DNA of 64,000 nt from Lactobacillus bombicola (GCF_900112665.1 NZ_FOMN01000003.1:62001-126000), one strand, 5' to 3'; shown: positions 25,818 through 34,712, numbered from the stretch's first letter. A program made the numbers and translations. The notes: generated by a model not told the origin, from the sequence alone.

Positions 25818-26981
25818 CTAATCAAAATTATATATGCTTGGACTAGAATATATATTTGAAATGTTTATATTTTTTACCGCGTCTAGATTACTTACGACTT
25901 TAGATATGTAGTTTATTAATTCTTCAATCTCTTCTTCTGTATTAAACTGTGACATACTAACCCTTACACATTCAAATAGATTAATTTTCAAAAATTCATG
26001 TATAAAAGGCGCACATATTATTCCTGCTCTAGTTTTAATATCAGCATCTTCGCCCAAAAATGTTGATAATCTAGATGGAATTATGCCATCAATGTTAAAT
26101 GAAACTATTCTTATTGGATTAGGCTTAGAATAAACAGAAACATGTTTTATTAAAGATAATTTAGTAATAAGTGATTTAGTTTTCTGTAATAAATCATTTA
26201 AATAATTTATACCATAATATAAGGATCCTATACCAAGAGTATTCATAGTTCCTGCTTCATATTGCAACGGTATTCCCTTAGGTTACACTAGAAGCTCTGA
26301 TAATACTCCTGTGCCACCGACTTTAAAAGGACGAATTTCTACTTTTGGATTTATATAATACCCTCCTATTCCTGTAATACCAAATAAAGACTTATGACCT
26401 GTAAAAGCTATAAAATCGGCTTTTATTTTTTGATTATCTATAGGAGTGTGACCAATAGATTGTGACGTATCAAGCAGAAATTTCACATTTGGATATTTTC
26501 TTAATGCACTACCAACTTTTTCAACATTTTGAATTGATCCTGTAATATTTGATGCATGGTTAACCACAACTAAACATGTACTACCAGTTACTGCATTTAT
26601 AATCTCATCTGGATTCACATAACCATACTCATTCGATTTTATCCACGTTATTTTTATATTTTTTCTTTACGAAGTCTAATAAGTGGGCGTACAACAGAAT
26701 TATCTTCTATAGCAGTTGAAACCGCATGATCTCCATCTTTTAAGAAACCATCTATAATCATATTTAGTGAATCAGTTGTATTAGACGTAAAGACAATACT
26801 TGTCGGATAATCAACATTCAATAGCTTTGCAATCTTTTTTCTTGTCTCAAATATAATATCCGTATCTTCTGTACTAGAGGTCCTCATTGAACTTCCCGTA
26901 GTATTCTCAATTAAATCATTACTCCTTTCTTACATATTCAGGTTTAGGATATGTAGTTGACGCATTATCAAAGTAAATCAT
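25818..26981 (-). pseudogene. Broken cysteine desulfurase-like class V aminotransferase (EF2568 type)
   Basis: The reading starts at 26981 with MIYFDNASTTYPKPEYV, the family N-terminus. It breaks within 20 codons, continues in another frame as MRTSSTEDTDIIFETRKKIA, breaks near 26640, continues with the PLP-Lys segment DFIAFTGHKSLFGITGIGGY, and breaks again near 26275 before the C-terminal part ending at 25818. Full length would be about 385 residues. Three frameshifts but few base-level losses suggest recent decay. First gene of a former unit aminotransferase-HIT-MazG-EamA. Confidence 0.75.
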
Positions 26982-27239
26982 CTTTTCCTCCCTATCATTT
27001 TATCTGTTGACATATTTATAACTCTATCATTGATTTTAATCTACGTGTTTCAAGCAAAAAAACCTATTTAAACAAAAAATATTTTATTTTATCAACAAAA
27101 AAGCGAACTTTAAATAAATTTTATTAATATATATTCGTATTTTATACTAAAAATAAATAGTGATATTTTTTCTTAATATTTACTTATATTATTTATTAAC
27201 GTTTTTACAGTCTGTTGAACTAAATTTATCCAACAAAAA
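26982..27239. other. AT-rich spacer, no gene seen
   Basis: Very AT-rich DNA between the decayed aminotransferase and the IS remnant. It presumably held the promoter of the aminotransferase operon. Confidence 0.4.
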
Positions 27240-28700
27240 ACAAGTTTTGCGTAATGATAAAATGTCTAACTTTTTAGTTGTACTTCAAATTCGGAGGTCA
27301 TATTTTTATGGTTAAACTATCTAAACAAGACAAAATTGAAATCTTTCATCTTTGGCAAAACCAGCAAGTGGGGCCACAGAACTTAGTCGCCGCTATCAGG
27401 TCTACGATTCAATATCTTTTAACCCTTATCAATCATTATGGATCAGCCATTCTTGACCGACCTTATACAAACTATTCAGTTAACTTTAAGGAACTAGCTA
27501 TTAAGCGGGTACTGGTCAAAGGTGAAACGATTTATCGGGTAGCCCTTGATTTAGGTCTTAAGAGTTCAGGTGTTTTGTTTAATTGGCTGCTTCAGTACCG
27601 TGAAAATGGGTATAATGTCGTTATCAAACAGAGAGAACGACCGCCTCATGACCAAAAGAGAACAATTAATCAAGCAGGAAAATCACCGCTTGAAACAAGA
27701 AAACGGACGTTTACGTCAGCAGAACTTGAAGCTGACCGTCGAGAACGAATTCGTAAAAAAATTGAACGCCTTAGTCGATCAGCAGGTCAAGAACCGCAAG
27801 CCGCGAAAATAGCCCGGGCAGTTACAGAGCTGATGCGTGAACTCAAAGTTAGCGTAACTTTTATTCTTGAAGTTATTAATGCAATACCAATCCTAATCTG
27901 CCGCACTTATCGCGCAGTAATTACTACTACACGCTTAAACGGGGCGACAAAGACCAGGGCAATGAAGTCGTAATGATCACAATCAAAGCCATTTATGAAG
28001 AACATAAACACCGCCGGATTATCCTGGAGCTCAGGCGGCGGCGCCGTCTGGCAATCAACCACAAGAAAGTGTAGCGTTTGATGAAGAAGCTGAAATTATT
28101 TGGTTTGGTTAGTAAACGCTGGTGCAAGTATAACAGCTACTACGGCACCCAAGGTCCAATTAAGCCCAACTTGATCAAGCACAATTTTGGGGCGATTTAC
28201 CCCAAGCACAAATGGTATTCCGACGTGACCGAGTTCAAACTTAACTGGTAGAAGACCTACCTGGCGCCCATCATCGATGGCTGCACGCAGGAGATTATTG
28301 CCTACACCATTTTCCATAGTCCCAACCTTAAGCAGACCATAGACATGTTAAGGCAGGCCTTGCGCAGACACACCCGCCCCTGAACGGTTTGGTCTTTCAT
28401 ACGGACCAGTGCTGGCAGCACCAGCACCTGCAATTTCAAGCCTGGCTAAAAAATCATGGCATCGACCAGAAGGGGATGACGACTTGATGGAAGGCTTCTT
28501 TGGCATCTTAAAGCGGGAAATGTTCTACGGCTTTGAACAGGCCTTCAAGAACTTAACCGCACTAGAAGAAGCGATCAGAAAACACATTGACTACTACAAC
28601 ACCAAAAGAATCAAAAGCAAACTGAAAGGACTAACCCCGATTGAATATCAGGAGTTAGTTCTCAGTTAGAATTTATTCGACTGTCCTAATTTTAGGATTC
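27240..28700 (+). mobile_element. Degenerate IS3-family (IS150-like) insertion sequence
   Basis: OrfA begins MVKLSKQDKIEIFHLWQNQQ at 27308 (helix-turn-helix), shifts frame near 27600 and continues as the coiled-coil part KQENHRLKQENGRLRQQN to 27812. OrfB pieces follow with stops: KAIYEEHKHRRI, then WYSDVTEF (first catalytic Asp), and finally HIDYYNTKRIKSKLKGL near 28660. At least three frameshifts or stops make it inactive. The ends are only approximate; I could not find a clean inverted repeat pair. The element lies directly between the decayed cassette and the RiPP-like operon. Confidence 0.8.
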
Positions 28701-28708
28701 TATTTTTG

Positions 28709-28737
28709 TTGACAAAATTAAATTAAGGATTTATGAT
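28709..28737 (+). promoter_or_regulatory. Near-consensus sigma-A promoter of the RiPP-like operon
   Basis: TTGACA (28709-28714), 17 bases, then TATGAT (28732-28737). Transcription would start near 28744, about 43 bases before the first precursor. The -35 hexamer lies only 40 bases after the end of the IS transposase remnant and may derive from the element. Confidence 0.75.
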
Positions 28738-28786
28738 ACTAACTATAAAAAATTATTTTTTATTAATATTTAAGGAGGCGTTTAAA

Positions 28787-28909
28787 ATGGAATCGACAAG
28801 TGAATTTGAAAAATATATTGATAAAAGCCAAATAGCTATTGGCTATGTAGACTTTGAAGTTTCTGAAGTGCGTAATGATTCAACTCATCATAATTGGTAC
28901 TTTATTTAA
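28787..28909 (+). CDS. RiPP-like precursor peptide 1
   Basis: 40 residues, ATG at 28787 with a perfect AAGGAGG site. The first half (MESTSEFEKYIDKSQIAIGY) is acidic and helical in pattern and acts as a plausible leader; the C-terminal part VDFEVSEVRNDSTHHNWYFI is the plausible core. The last 15 residues, SEVRNDSTHHNWYFI, are identical in precursor 2, including some silent differences in the DNA, so selection works on the peptide. There is no Cys, which excludes lanthionine, sactionine and thiazole chemistry. Too short for many gene finders. Confidence 0.85.
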   Translation: MESTSEFEKYIDKSQIAIGYVDFEVSEVRNDSTHHNWYFI

Positions 28910-28940
28910 TAAAATTTTAATATAATGTTGGGGCAGAAAA

Positions 28941-29063
28941 ATGAAATTAGAAAGTAGATTTGAAAATTATGTTAACGCAGATCAAGTAACCACTAGTGCT
29001 ATGGATTTTGAAATTTCTGAAGTACGTAATGATTCAACTCACCATAACTGGTACTTCATTTAA
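28941..29063 (+). CDS. RiPP-like precursor peptide 2
   Basis: 40 residues, ATG at 28941, 31 bases after precursor 1. Leader half MKLESRFENYVNADQVTTSA differs from precursor 1 at most positions but keeps the spacing F-E-x-Y-[IV]. From residue 22 on, DFE[IV]SEVRNDSTHHNWYFI is shared. The equal length and identical tail point to a tandem duplication with a constrained product. Upstream GTTGGGGCAGA is a weaker binding site than that of precursor 1. Confidence 0.85.
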   Translation: MKLESRFENYVNADQVTTSAMDFEISEVRNDSTHHNWYFI

Positions 29064-29087
29064 AAAACAATATAAAAAACTGTTATG

Positions 29088-29130
29088 CGCTGTGTAAAGA
29101 AAAACAACATATCTTACACAGTGTTTTTTT
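29088..29130 (+). terminator. Internal terminator between precursors and processing genes
   Basis: 10-bp stem CGCTGTGTAA/TTACACAGTG (one G-U) with a 16-base loop, then T7. Placed after the second precursor and before the E1 gene, it should let most transcripts end after the precursors, giving much precursor and little enzyme, a common RiPP operon layout. Confidence 0.75.
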
Positions 29131-29144
29131 ATAGGGAATTTAAT

Positions 29145-30260
29145 ATGAAAGACGAATTACTAAAATATTATCCTATGATTCATCAAGACAAAATGATTTA
29201 TGAATACGAAAAGGGCACGATTAGAATAGGTACCGATGATAATGATGTTATTGAAATAACAGACAAAGAGAACAAATTATTACCTTTATTAAATATGCTA
29301 GATGGTAATAATAATGTAGAAAAGATTTTATCTTCTTTTCCTTGGATCAATTTAAAAAGTTTAAGTCTTTTAATAGTTAAATTATCAAAAGCTCACTCAC
29401 TAAGTTTATTAAATGAACCCTTAAGCGTACTTACAAGCAACGATGAATTTAAAAGCGATTGTACATATTATTATAGTGAAGGACTTAATGGACAAGATAT
29501 CATTAAAAAAATAAAGAATTTGAAAGTAACAATTTTTGGAGTAGGTGGAGGTGGAAGCTTACTGGCTCTGCAACTAACGAATTTAGGCGTTAGACACATA
29601 CATCTGGTCGACAATGACAAAATAGATAAATCAAATCTACATAGACAATTCCTTTTCAAGAATGATGATATTGGAAAATTCAAAGTTGATGTTGTCCAAC
29701 AATTTTTAAAATCAAGAAATTCTAATGTTAAAATTACTGTATCCAAGAAAAAAATCATCTCTGTAAATTCAGCAATAGATGAGATAGAAACTAACGAATC
29801 AAATTGGGCTTTCTGCTGTATGGACGAGCCCCCTTATGTAGCACAAAGAATAATAAATAGAGCTAGCTATATTAAGCAAATTCCTAGTTTATATGGTTTT
29901 AGTTCAAGAGATTCATGTAAAATGTTAATGGTTAATCCTAATAAATCTGGTTGTATTGACTGCTTACTAAACGCTACAAATGATACGGAATTTGAAAAAT
30001 TAGTATACGCTTTACGGAAAAACAATTTTAAGCCCACCACACCTATTATTATTCCAAATTTAATGCTAGAGACTTCCTGGATGGTTAAAAAATGGTTAGA
30101 TCAAATAACTAATAAAAGACAGCAATGGAATGTACTATACAGATTCGATTATAATTCATTAAAGGAAAAAAGTTTTGTTAGTTTCGAAAGACAAAGTGAT
30201 TGTCCAACTTGCGGCACAGAAAGTAATAATAAATTATGGCAAATAATCCCAATCAAATAA
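29145..30260 (+). CDS. MccB-like E1 (ThiF/MoeB) enzyme with RRE-like N-domain
   Basis: 371 residues from ATG 29145 (TAGGGA upstream). Residues 1 to about 95 look like the PqqD/RRE-type peptide-binding winged helix (KLLPLLNMLDGNNNVEKIL at 44-62). Residues from about 125 form a ThiF-type adenylation domain: FGVGGGGSLLALQL (nucleotide loop), LVDNDKIDKSNLHRQFLF (Asp and Arg of the active site), DIGKFKV (Lys). Two CxxC pairs (GCIDC and CPTCG) form the structural zinc site. All catalytic residues of the family are present. The size and layout match MccB, which adenylates a peptide C-terminus. The next gene overlaps by 25 bases. Confidence 0.85.
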   Translation: MKDELLKYYPMIHQDKMIYEYEKGTIRIGTDDNDVIEITDKENKLLPLLNMLDGNNNVEKILSSFPWINLKSLSLLIVKLSKAHSLSLLNEPLSVLTSNDEFKSDCTYYYSEGLNGQDIIKKIKNLKVTIFGVGGGGSLLALQLTNLGVRHIHLVDNDKIDKSNLHRQFLFKNDDIGKFKVDVVQQFLKSRNSNVKITVSKKKIISVNSAIDEIETNESNWAFCCMDEPPYVAQRIINRASYIKQIPSLYGFSSRDSCKMLMVNPNKSGCIDCLLNATNDTEFEKLVYALRKNNFKPTTPIIIPNLMLETSWMVKKWLDQITNKRQQWNVLYRFDYNSLKEKSFVSFERQSDCPTCGTESNNKLWQIIPIK

Positions 30261-31426
30261 TTAAATTTAAAAATGGTCTACAAATAAATGTAATCAAAAT
30301 GCCTGAAAGTAAACTTTCAGGCATAGTCATTAAGATTCATTTAAAAGAGCAATATAAAAATGGAATACCACATTTATTTGAACATTTAGTAATAGACCAA
30401 ATTAAAAAACCAAGCTTTTTGAATGTTAGTGGTAGTACCACTCTTAGATTTATAGCTTTTAAGATAATTGGTATTGAAGATGATATATACGATTTTTTAA
30501 CCAAATTTGTCTATAATCTATCTAGTTTTCAGCTTACCGATAAAAACTTGGAAAGTGAAAAGTCAATTGTTAAACAGGAACTATTACAATATCGCACTAG
30601 TCAACTTGAGAAATTTGCTTCTGAAGCACGTAATAAAATGTTTGATTCTAATGGTGAATATCAAGATTCGGTTTTAGGATCTTTGGATGATATAGATGAT
30701 ATTACTTTAGAAAAGGTTTTAAAGTTTGCCAAGAACAATTTAACAGCTAAAAATATTTCATGTTTGGCAACAGGTAATCATGTAGACAACGTAGTCTCCA
30801 TTTTAAAGCAACTAGATAGCTTGCCAGTTTATACATCAAAAAATATCGCATTTAATAAAAGCAAAAACATATTGCTGGCAAAATCATATAGTTGTAAGGG
30901 CACCATTGCTAACGCACAGGTTGCCAATGTTTCAATGATTTTTAAGCTTACTGATAGCAATCTTTCAACAGTTAAAATATACGCTTTAAGTTTATTTTTT
31001 TCAATATTAACTTCTGGGGAAAATGCGTTGATATTGCAGTTACGTAAATCAAATCATCAGATATACTTTATAAAAGCCTTACCTATTTATAGATATAATA
31101 GTGTTTACATACAACTGATTTTATCCGGTTTACCAAATGAAGCTAAAGGTATAGTTATAGATTTGAAACATATAATGTTTAATTTCGAAAGAACATCTAA
31201 AAAGATACTAAGAGATGCTTTTAAAAATTTATATTTTCAGCAAAACGTCTTATTTGATGGTGTTGAGCATAGTGTTAATTCTTTTTCTAATATGGAATAT
31301 GAACAAGAAAAGATAACTTCTTTTGAGGGTGTTAAGTATCACGAAATTATAAATGAGTATAATAAGCTGATTTCTAAAATGCTTCTAGAACTCAATAATA
31401 TAAATATTTTTGTCGAATATAATTGA
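30236..31426 (+). CDS. M16-family zinc metallopeptidase
   Basis: 396 residues; the inverted zinc motif HLFEH is at 46-50 (ligands His46 and His50, base Glu49). A candidate third ligand Glu lies in LESEKSIVKQELL at 105-117, somewhat closer than the usual 70-77 residues. Length equals one M16B unit (two half-domains); the second half has no zinc motif, as expected. Such peptidases (PqqF-, AlbF-type) cut leaders or mature peptides in RiPP systems. The start overlaps the E1 gene by 25 bases, so translation is coupled. No signal peptide: acts in the cytoplasm. Confidence 0.8.
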   Translation: MANNPNQIIKFKNGLQINVIKMPESKLSGIVIKIHLKEQYKNGIPHLFEHLVIDQIKKPSFLNVSGSTTLRFIAFKIIGIEDDIYDFLTKFVYNLSSFQLTDKNLESEKSIVKQELLQYRTSQLEKFASEARNKMFDSNGEYQDSVLGSLDDIDDITLEKVLKFAKNNLTAKNISCLATGNHVDNVVSILKQLDSLPVYTSKNIAFNKSKNILLAKSYSCKGTIANAQVANVSMIFKLTDSNLSTVKIYALSLFFSILTSGENALILQLRKSNHQIYFIKALPIYRYNSVYIQLILSGLPNEAKGIVIDLKHIMFNFERTSKKILRDAFKNLYFQQNVLFDGVEHSVNSFSNMEYEQEKITSFEGVKYHEIINEYNKLISKMLLELNNINIFVEYN

Positions 31427-31438
31427 GAGGAAATAGCG

Positions 31439-33022
31439 ATGATTATAAATTACACACGACCATGGAAAATAACGTTATATGTTTTTCTTGCTTTTTTAAA
31501 ATCTCTCCAAATTGTTTTTGTTGCTTTTGTTTTTCAAAAATTTATTGACTTCGCCCAGAACCCCCAAGGTAGTTTAATCTGGCTAACTGCTTTTGCCATT
31601 TTAGGCTTATTAATATTCGGTATAGTCGGTATAATATATCAGTATTTTTATTATAAAATCATAGAAGAAGTCAATCTTACTCTAAAAAGGTTAACTGCTG
31701 ATTATTTAGTGAATAACCGATCCAATAATAACAATATTGATAGTTCGTTTATGACTAATGATCTTAAACAAATTGAAACTAATAGTATTAAAGCAGAGCT
31801 TTCAATTATTTCTGATTTAATTCAATTTTGTGCAGCTGTAGTCTCTGCCTTTGTAAGTTCTTGGATTATTGCTTTAGTATTTTTAATAGCTTCTTTCGTT
31901 CCTGCCATTATTCAATCAATTTTTGGTCCTAAAATAGAGCAAAATTCTGAAACTTGGGAAAATTTGAATAGTAAATATACTGATACAGTTATTGAGACTC
32001 ATTCTGGAGTTGAAATGGCTAATATATATAATGTTCAATATTCAATGGTTAGTAGATTAATCAAAGCAGCCAAGTTAATGGAAACAGCCCTTTTTAAAAC
32101 CAATTGGACTAAAGGTATGTCTAATGAACTGACTATGCTAATCGCCTATATTTTCAGTATGTTTCTTCCTTTTGCTATTGGAATCAATTTCATTGTTAGC
32201 GGTCATTTGACTTTAGGTACATTTATGATGATTTCACAACTTGCAAACAATTTTATTAATCCTGTGGTCGGTATTTTTGAATCATTTAATGATATTAAAA
32301 CTGCAAAACCAATTATACATAAAATCAAGAAAATTGATTTATATATGAAGACAAGCAAAAACAAGAAAGTTCTTACCAATGTTCCAAATACTTTCCAATC
32401 ATTACAATTAACAAATGCCGAAGTGAGTCAGGGAAAACAGATGATTTTTACTAATGTTAACCTAAAAATCAAATCTGGAGAAAAAGTCCTCCTTGAGGCA
32501 CCTTCTGGTTGGGGAAAATCAACTTTATTAAGCGTATTAATCGGGATGAAGCAACTTAATTCTGGATCATATAAGCTTAATCAATTTGAAGCCAATGGAA
32601 ATTGGTCAAAATTACATGAATATTTTTCGTTTATCGAGCAAAAACCATTTATTTTAAATGATACTTTAGAATACAATATCACTTTAGGTCGACAAGTTTC
32701 TAAAGCTAATCTGAATAATGCCATTACGCGAGCCGGATTAACTGATCTTGTAAATGAAAAGGGCTTAAGCTACTTACTTGGTAAAAATGGCAATAATCTA
32801 TCAGGTGGTCAAAATCAACGGATTGAAATTGCTCGAGCATTACTAACAAAAAGGCCAATATTATTGGCCGATGAAGCAACTTCCTCTCTTGATCAAGATT
32901 TATCCATGCAAATACACCAAACAATTTTAAATAACTTCAATGGCACGGTTATCGAGGTTGCACATCACATCACATCAAAAGAAAGGGCTATGTTTGACCA
33001 AATAATTGATTTATCAAAATAA
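31439..33022 (+). CDS. ABC exporter (fused permease and ATPase)
   Basis: 527 residues: six membrane segments in residues 1 to about 290 and an ATPase domain afterwards. Walker A is APSGWGKST (Ala in place of the first Gly), signature NLSGGQNQRIEIARALL, Walker B ILLADEATSSLD, switch VAHH. No C39 peptidase domain is present, so leader removal must come from another enzyme, plausibly the M16 peptidase. RBS GAGAGGAAATAGCG. Last gene of the operon, followed by a strong terminator. It likely exports the mature peptide and may give self-protection. Confidence 0.88.
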   Translation: MIINYTRPWKITLYVFLAFLKSLQIVFVAFVFQKFIDFAQNPQGSLIWLTAFAILGLLIFGIVGIIYQYFYYKIIEEVNLTLKRLTADYLVNNRSNNNNIDSSFMTNDLKQIETNSIKAELSIISDLIQFCAAVVSAFVSSWIIALVFLIASFVPAIIQSIFGPKIEQNSETWENLNSKYTDTVIETHSGVEMANIYNVQYSMVSRLIKAAKLMETALFKTNWTKGMSNELTMLIAYIFSMFLPFAIGINFIVSGHLTLGTFMMISQLANNFINPVVGIFESFNDIKTAKPIIHKIKKIDLYMKTSKNKKVLTNVPNTFQSLQLTNAEVSQGKQMIFTNVNLKIKSGEKVLLEAPSGWGKSTLLSVLIGMKQLNSGSYKLNQFEANGNWSKLHEYFSFIEQKPFILNDTLEYNITLGRQVSKANLNNAITRAGLTDLVNEKGLSYLLGKNGNNLSGGQNQRIEIARALLTKRPILLADEATSSLDQDLSMQIHQTILNNFNGTVIEVAHHITSKERAMFDQIIDLSK

Positions 33023-33106
33023 TCGTAATCTCGGTTTGTCATGTGGCATTTCAAAAATTAAGAAATATATGAATATACATGAAAAGCTGTTACATATAGG
33101 CTATAA

Positions 33107-33147
33107 AAAGACTTGACATTGGTTGAATACCAATGTCAAGTCTTTTA
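33107..33147 (+). terminator. Strong terminator of the RiPP-like operon
   Basis: Perfect 17-bp stem AAAAGACTTGACATTGG with its complement around a 7-base loop, ending in TTTT; 85 bases past the exporter stop. Confidence 0.9.
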
Positions 33148-33192
33148 GTTTAAGTTTTAATTCATTAATCATTAGTTATAGTTCTTTATAAA

Positions 33193-33339
33193 ATGAAGCA
33201 AGATTACCCCAGTATCAAATACGTGTGGCTAGGCCCATGCCCACGTAATAGAGAGGTAGATAATTTTAAAAAAATATTAATAAAACTAACTCTTTAGATT
33301 GAAGAATTAGATCCAGCAAAATTAACTAATATTTTATAA
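33193..33339 (+). pseudogene. Short coding-like remnant, unrecognised
   Basis: From ATG 33193 the frame reads MKQDYPSIKYVWLGPCPRNR and EVDNFKKILIKLTL, meets a TAG at 33295, and stays open as IEELDPAKLTNIL to a TAA at 33339. The composition looks protein-like, but it is short and interrupted, so I take it for the leftover of an unknown gene. Base use is richer in GC than the flanks. Confidence 0.25.
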
Positions 33340-33361
33340 CATAAACAATTAAATAAATAAT

Positions 33362-34430
33362 TTATTTAATTTTGTTTAAAGCATCTTTTTGCTCTGTTTG
33401 ATCAATATGGGTGTACAAATCTGTGACAGAGGTACCATGCTGGACAAGCTGCTGTGAGACCAAAACGGTGTCCTGGGTCTCTCCGTAAAGCTCCGAGGCT
33501 AGCGTATAGCGTATAGCGTATGCCGCAACTTATGAGGCGTAATACGGTTGCCAAATGCTACAGAATACTTGGCAACAAATTATTCGATAGCGTCTGATGT
33601 TAACCGTTTTGCCTTACCATTTTGTAGAGACACAAAGAGGGAAATTTCATCTTCGGCACCAGGATAGCGGTCATTTCTGACGACCAAGTACCTTCTGATA
33701 TAGGGCAATACCCAACGTGCAATGGGCACAGTATCTTTTTGACCGCCTTTGCGGATCACATTTAGCATGGGCCTGTATGTTTAACTCCTTAACATTTGTA
33801 CTGGCAGCCTCTTGGACCCTCACACCAGCACCTAGCATTAGCGCTATTATTGCAATATCACGCTCTTTATTTCGCACAAAATGTCCTGCAATATTATATT
33901 ATTATTGACCTGCGTTTCATATCTATTAGAAAGAAAATCCAAAAAATCATGTTTCTTTTGTCCCCGATACATGTGTGTCTTGAGTTCATTTGCACGATAA
34001 TTTAACGTTTTTGAAGCGGGGAGAGAATCGATTTTTGCCATGACATTACGGTAGAAATACGGTTCTCCATTATTATTGTCAGCAGCCACTGTTAAAAAGG
34101 TATAAAGAGAGCGAAGTGCATTTATCGTCTATTTATTATGGTGGGAAAGTTGTATTTGTTTTGCTTATTTGGCTTATTCTTTAAAGAATCAATATAAAAC
34201 ATTACATCGTCACGTTTCAAATGCTCTAAAGTTTTTAAACTTATATTCTTGCAGCTATCTGCTCTGCTTAAACCTTCTTGGATTAGCCAGGTGAGGAAGC
34301 GTCGTATTTCTGTTAAGTAATAATATTTAGTAGTTATTGATAAGTTTTTGGTTAGATAAAACTCGCTGACATAGAACGGTAAATTACTAAGTTCCCGATT
34401 GATTAATTTGGCGTAGTGTTCTTGATCCAT
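33362..34430 (-). pseudogene. Frameshifted XerS-like tyrosine recombinase
   Basis: Pieces in different frames line up as one 356-codon gene, exactly the XerS length. The N-terminal SAM-like domain contains WLIQEGLSRADSCKNISLKT. Then come GAGVRVQEAASTNVKELN (first catalytic Arg), ITPHKLRHT (HxxR) and LYTHIDQTEQ (Tyr nucleophile) near the end. Breaks occur near 34110, 33870, 33770 and 33510. The last is a 14-base insertion made of two extra copies of AGCGTAT (33501-33521). XerS resolves chromosome dimers in streptococci and relatives; a working copy must lie elsewhere if it is needed. Confidence 0.8.
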
Positions 34431-34524
34431 ACCGATTTCTTTTGTAATAAATATATTAAATTATTGGGTATCTCATAAACAAAAAAATTCGCTGCAGCTA
34501 TTTAATTTTAGAGAGTAGAGCAAT

Positions 34525-34570
34525 CAATACCATTGATTAAATTTATAGTTTTAATCAATCAATGATATTG
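34525..34570. repeat. Imperfect inverted repeat
   Basis: Arms CAATACCATTGATTAAA (34525-34541) and TTTAATCAATCAATGATATTG (34550-34570) are complementary except for one base and a 4-base ATCA duplication. It lies 95 bases upstream of the broken xerS-like gene. No known dif site is recognisable in it. Confidence 0.4.
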
Positions 34571-34712
34571 TAAATAAGAAATATAATTATTCACTACAAT
34601 AAACAAGTTCAAATAGGATAAAATATGTTCTTATGTTCTCAGATTAGTAAAACTAAAATGCAAGCAGCCGAACCAATTCTTTGTTGCACATTAGAAAATA
34701 TATTATTATTTT

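Noticed and set aside
28787-29063. Lanthipeptide, sactipeptide, azole or double-glycine bacteriocin precursors
   Set aside because: No Cys, no GG cleavage site, and no matching modification enzymes or C39 peptidase in the operon.
33362-34430. Prophage or integrative element marked by an integrase
   Set aside because: Length and motifs fit the housekeeping-type XerS recombinase; no phage genes, attachment repeats or excision genes are near.
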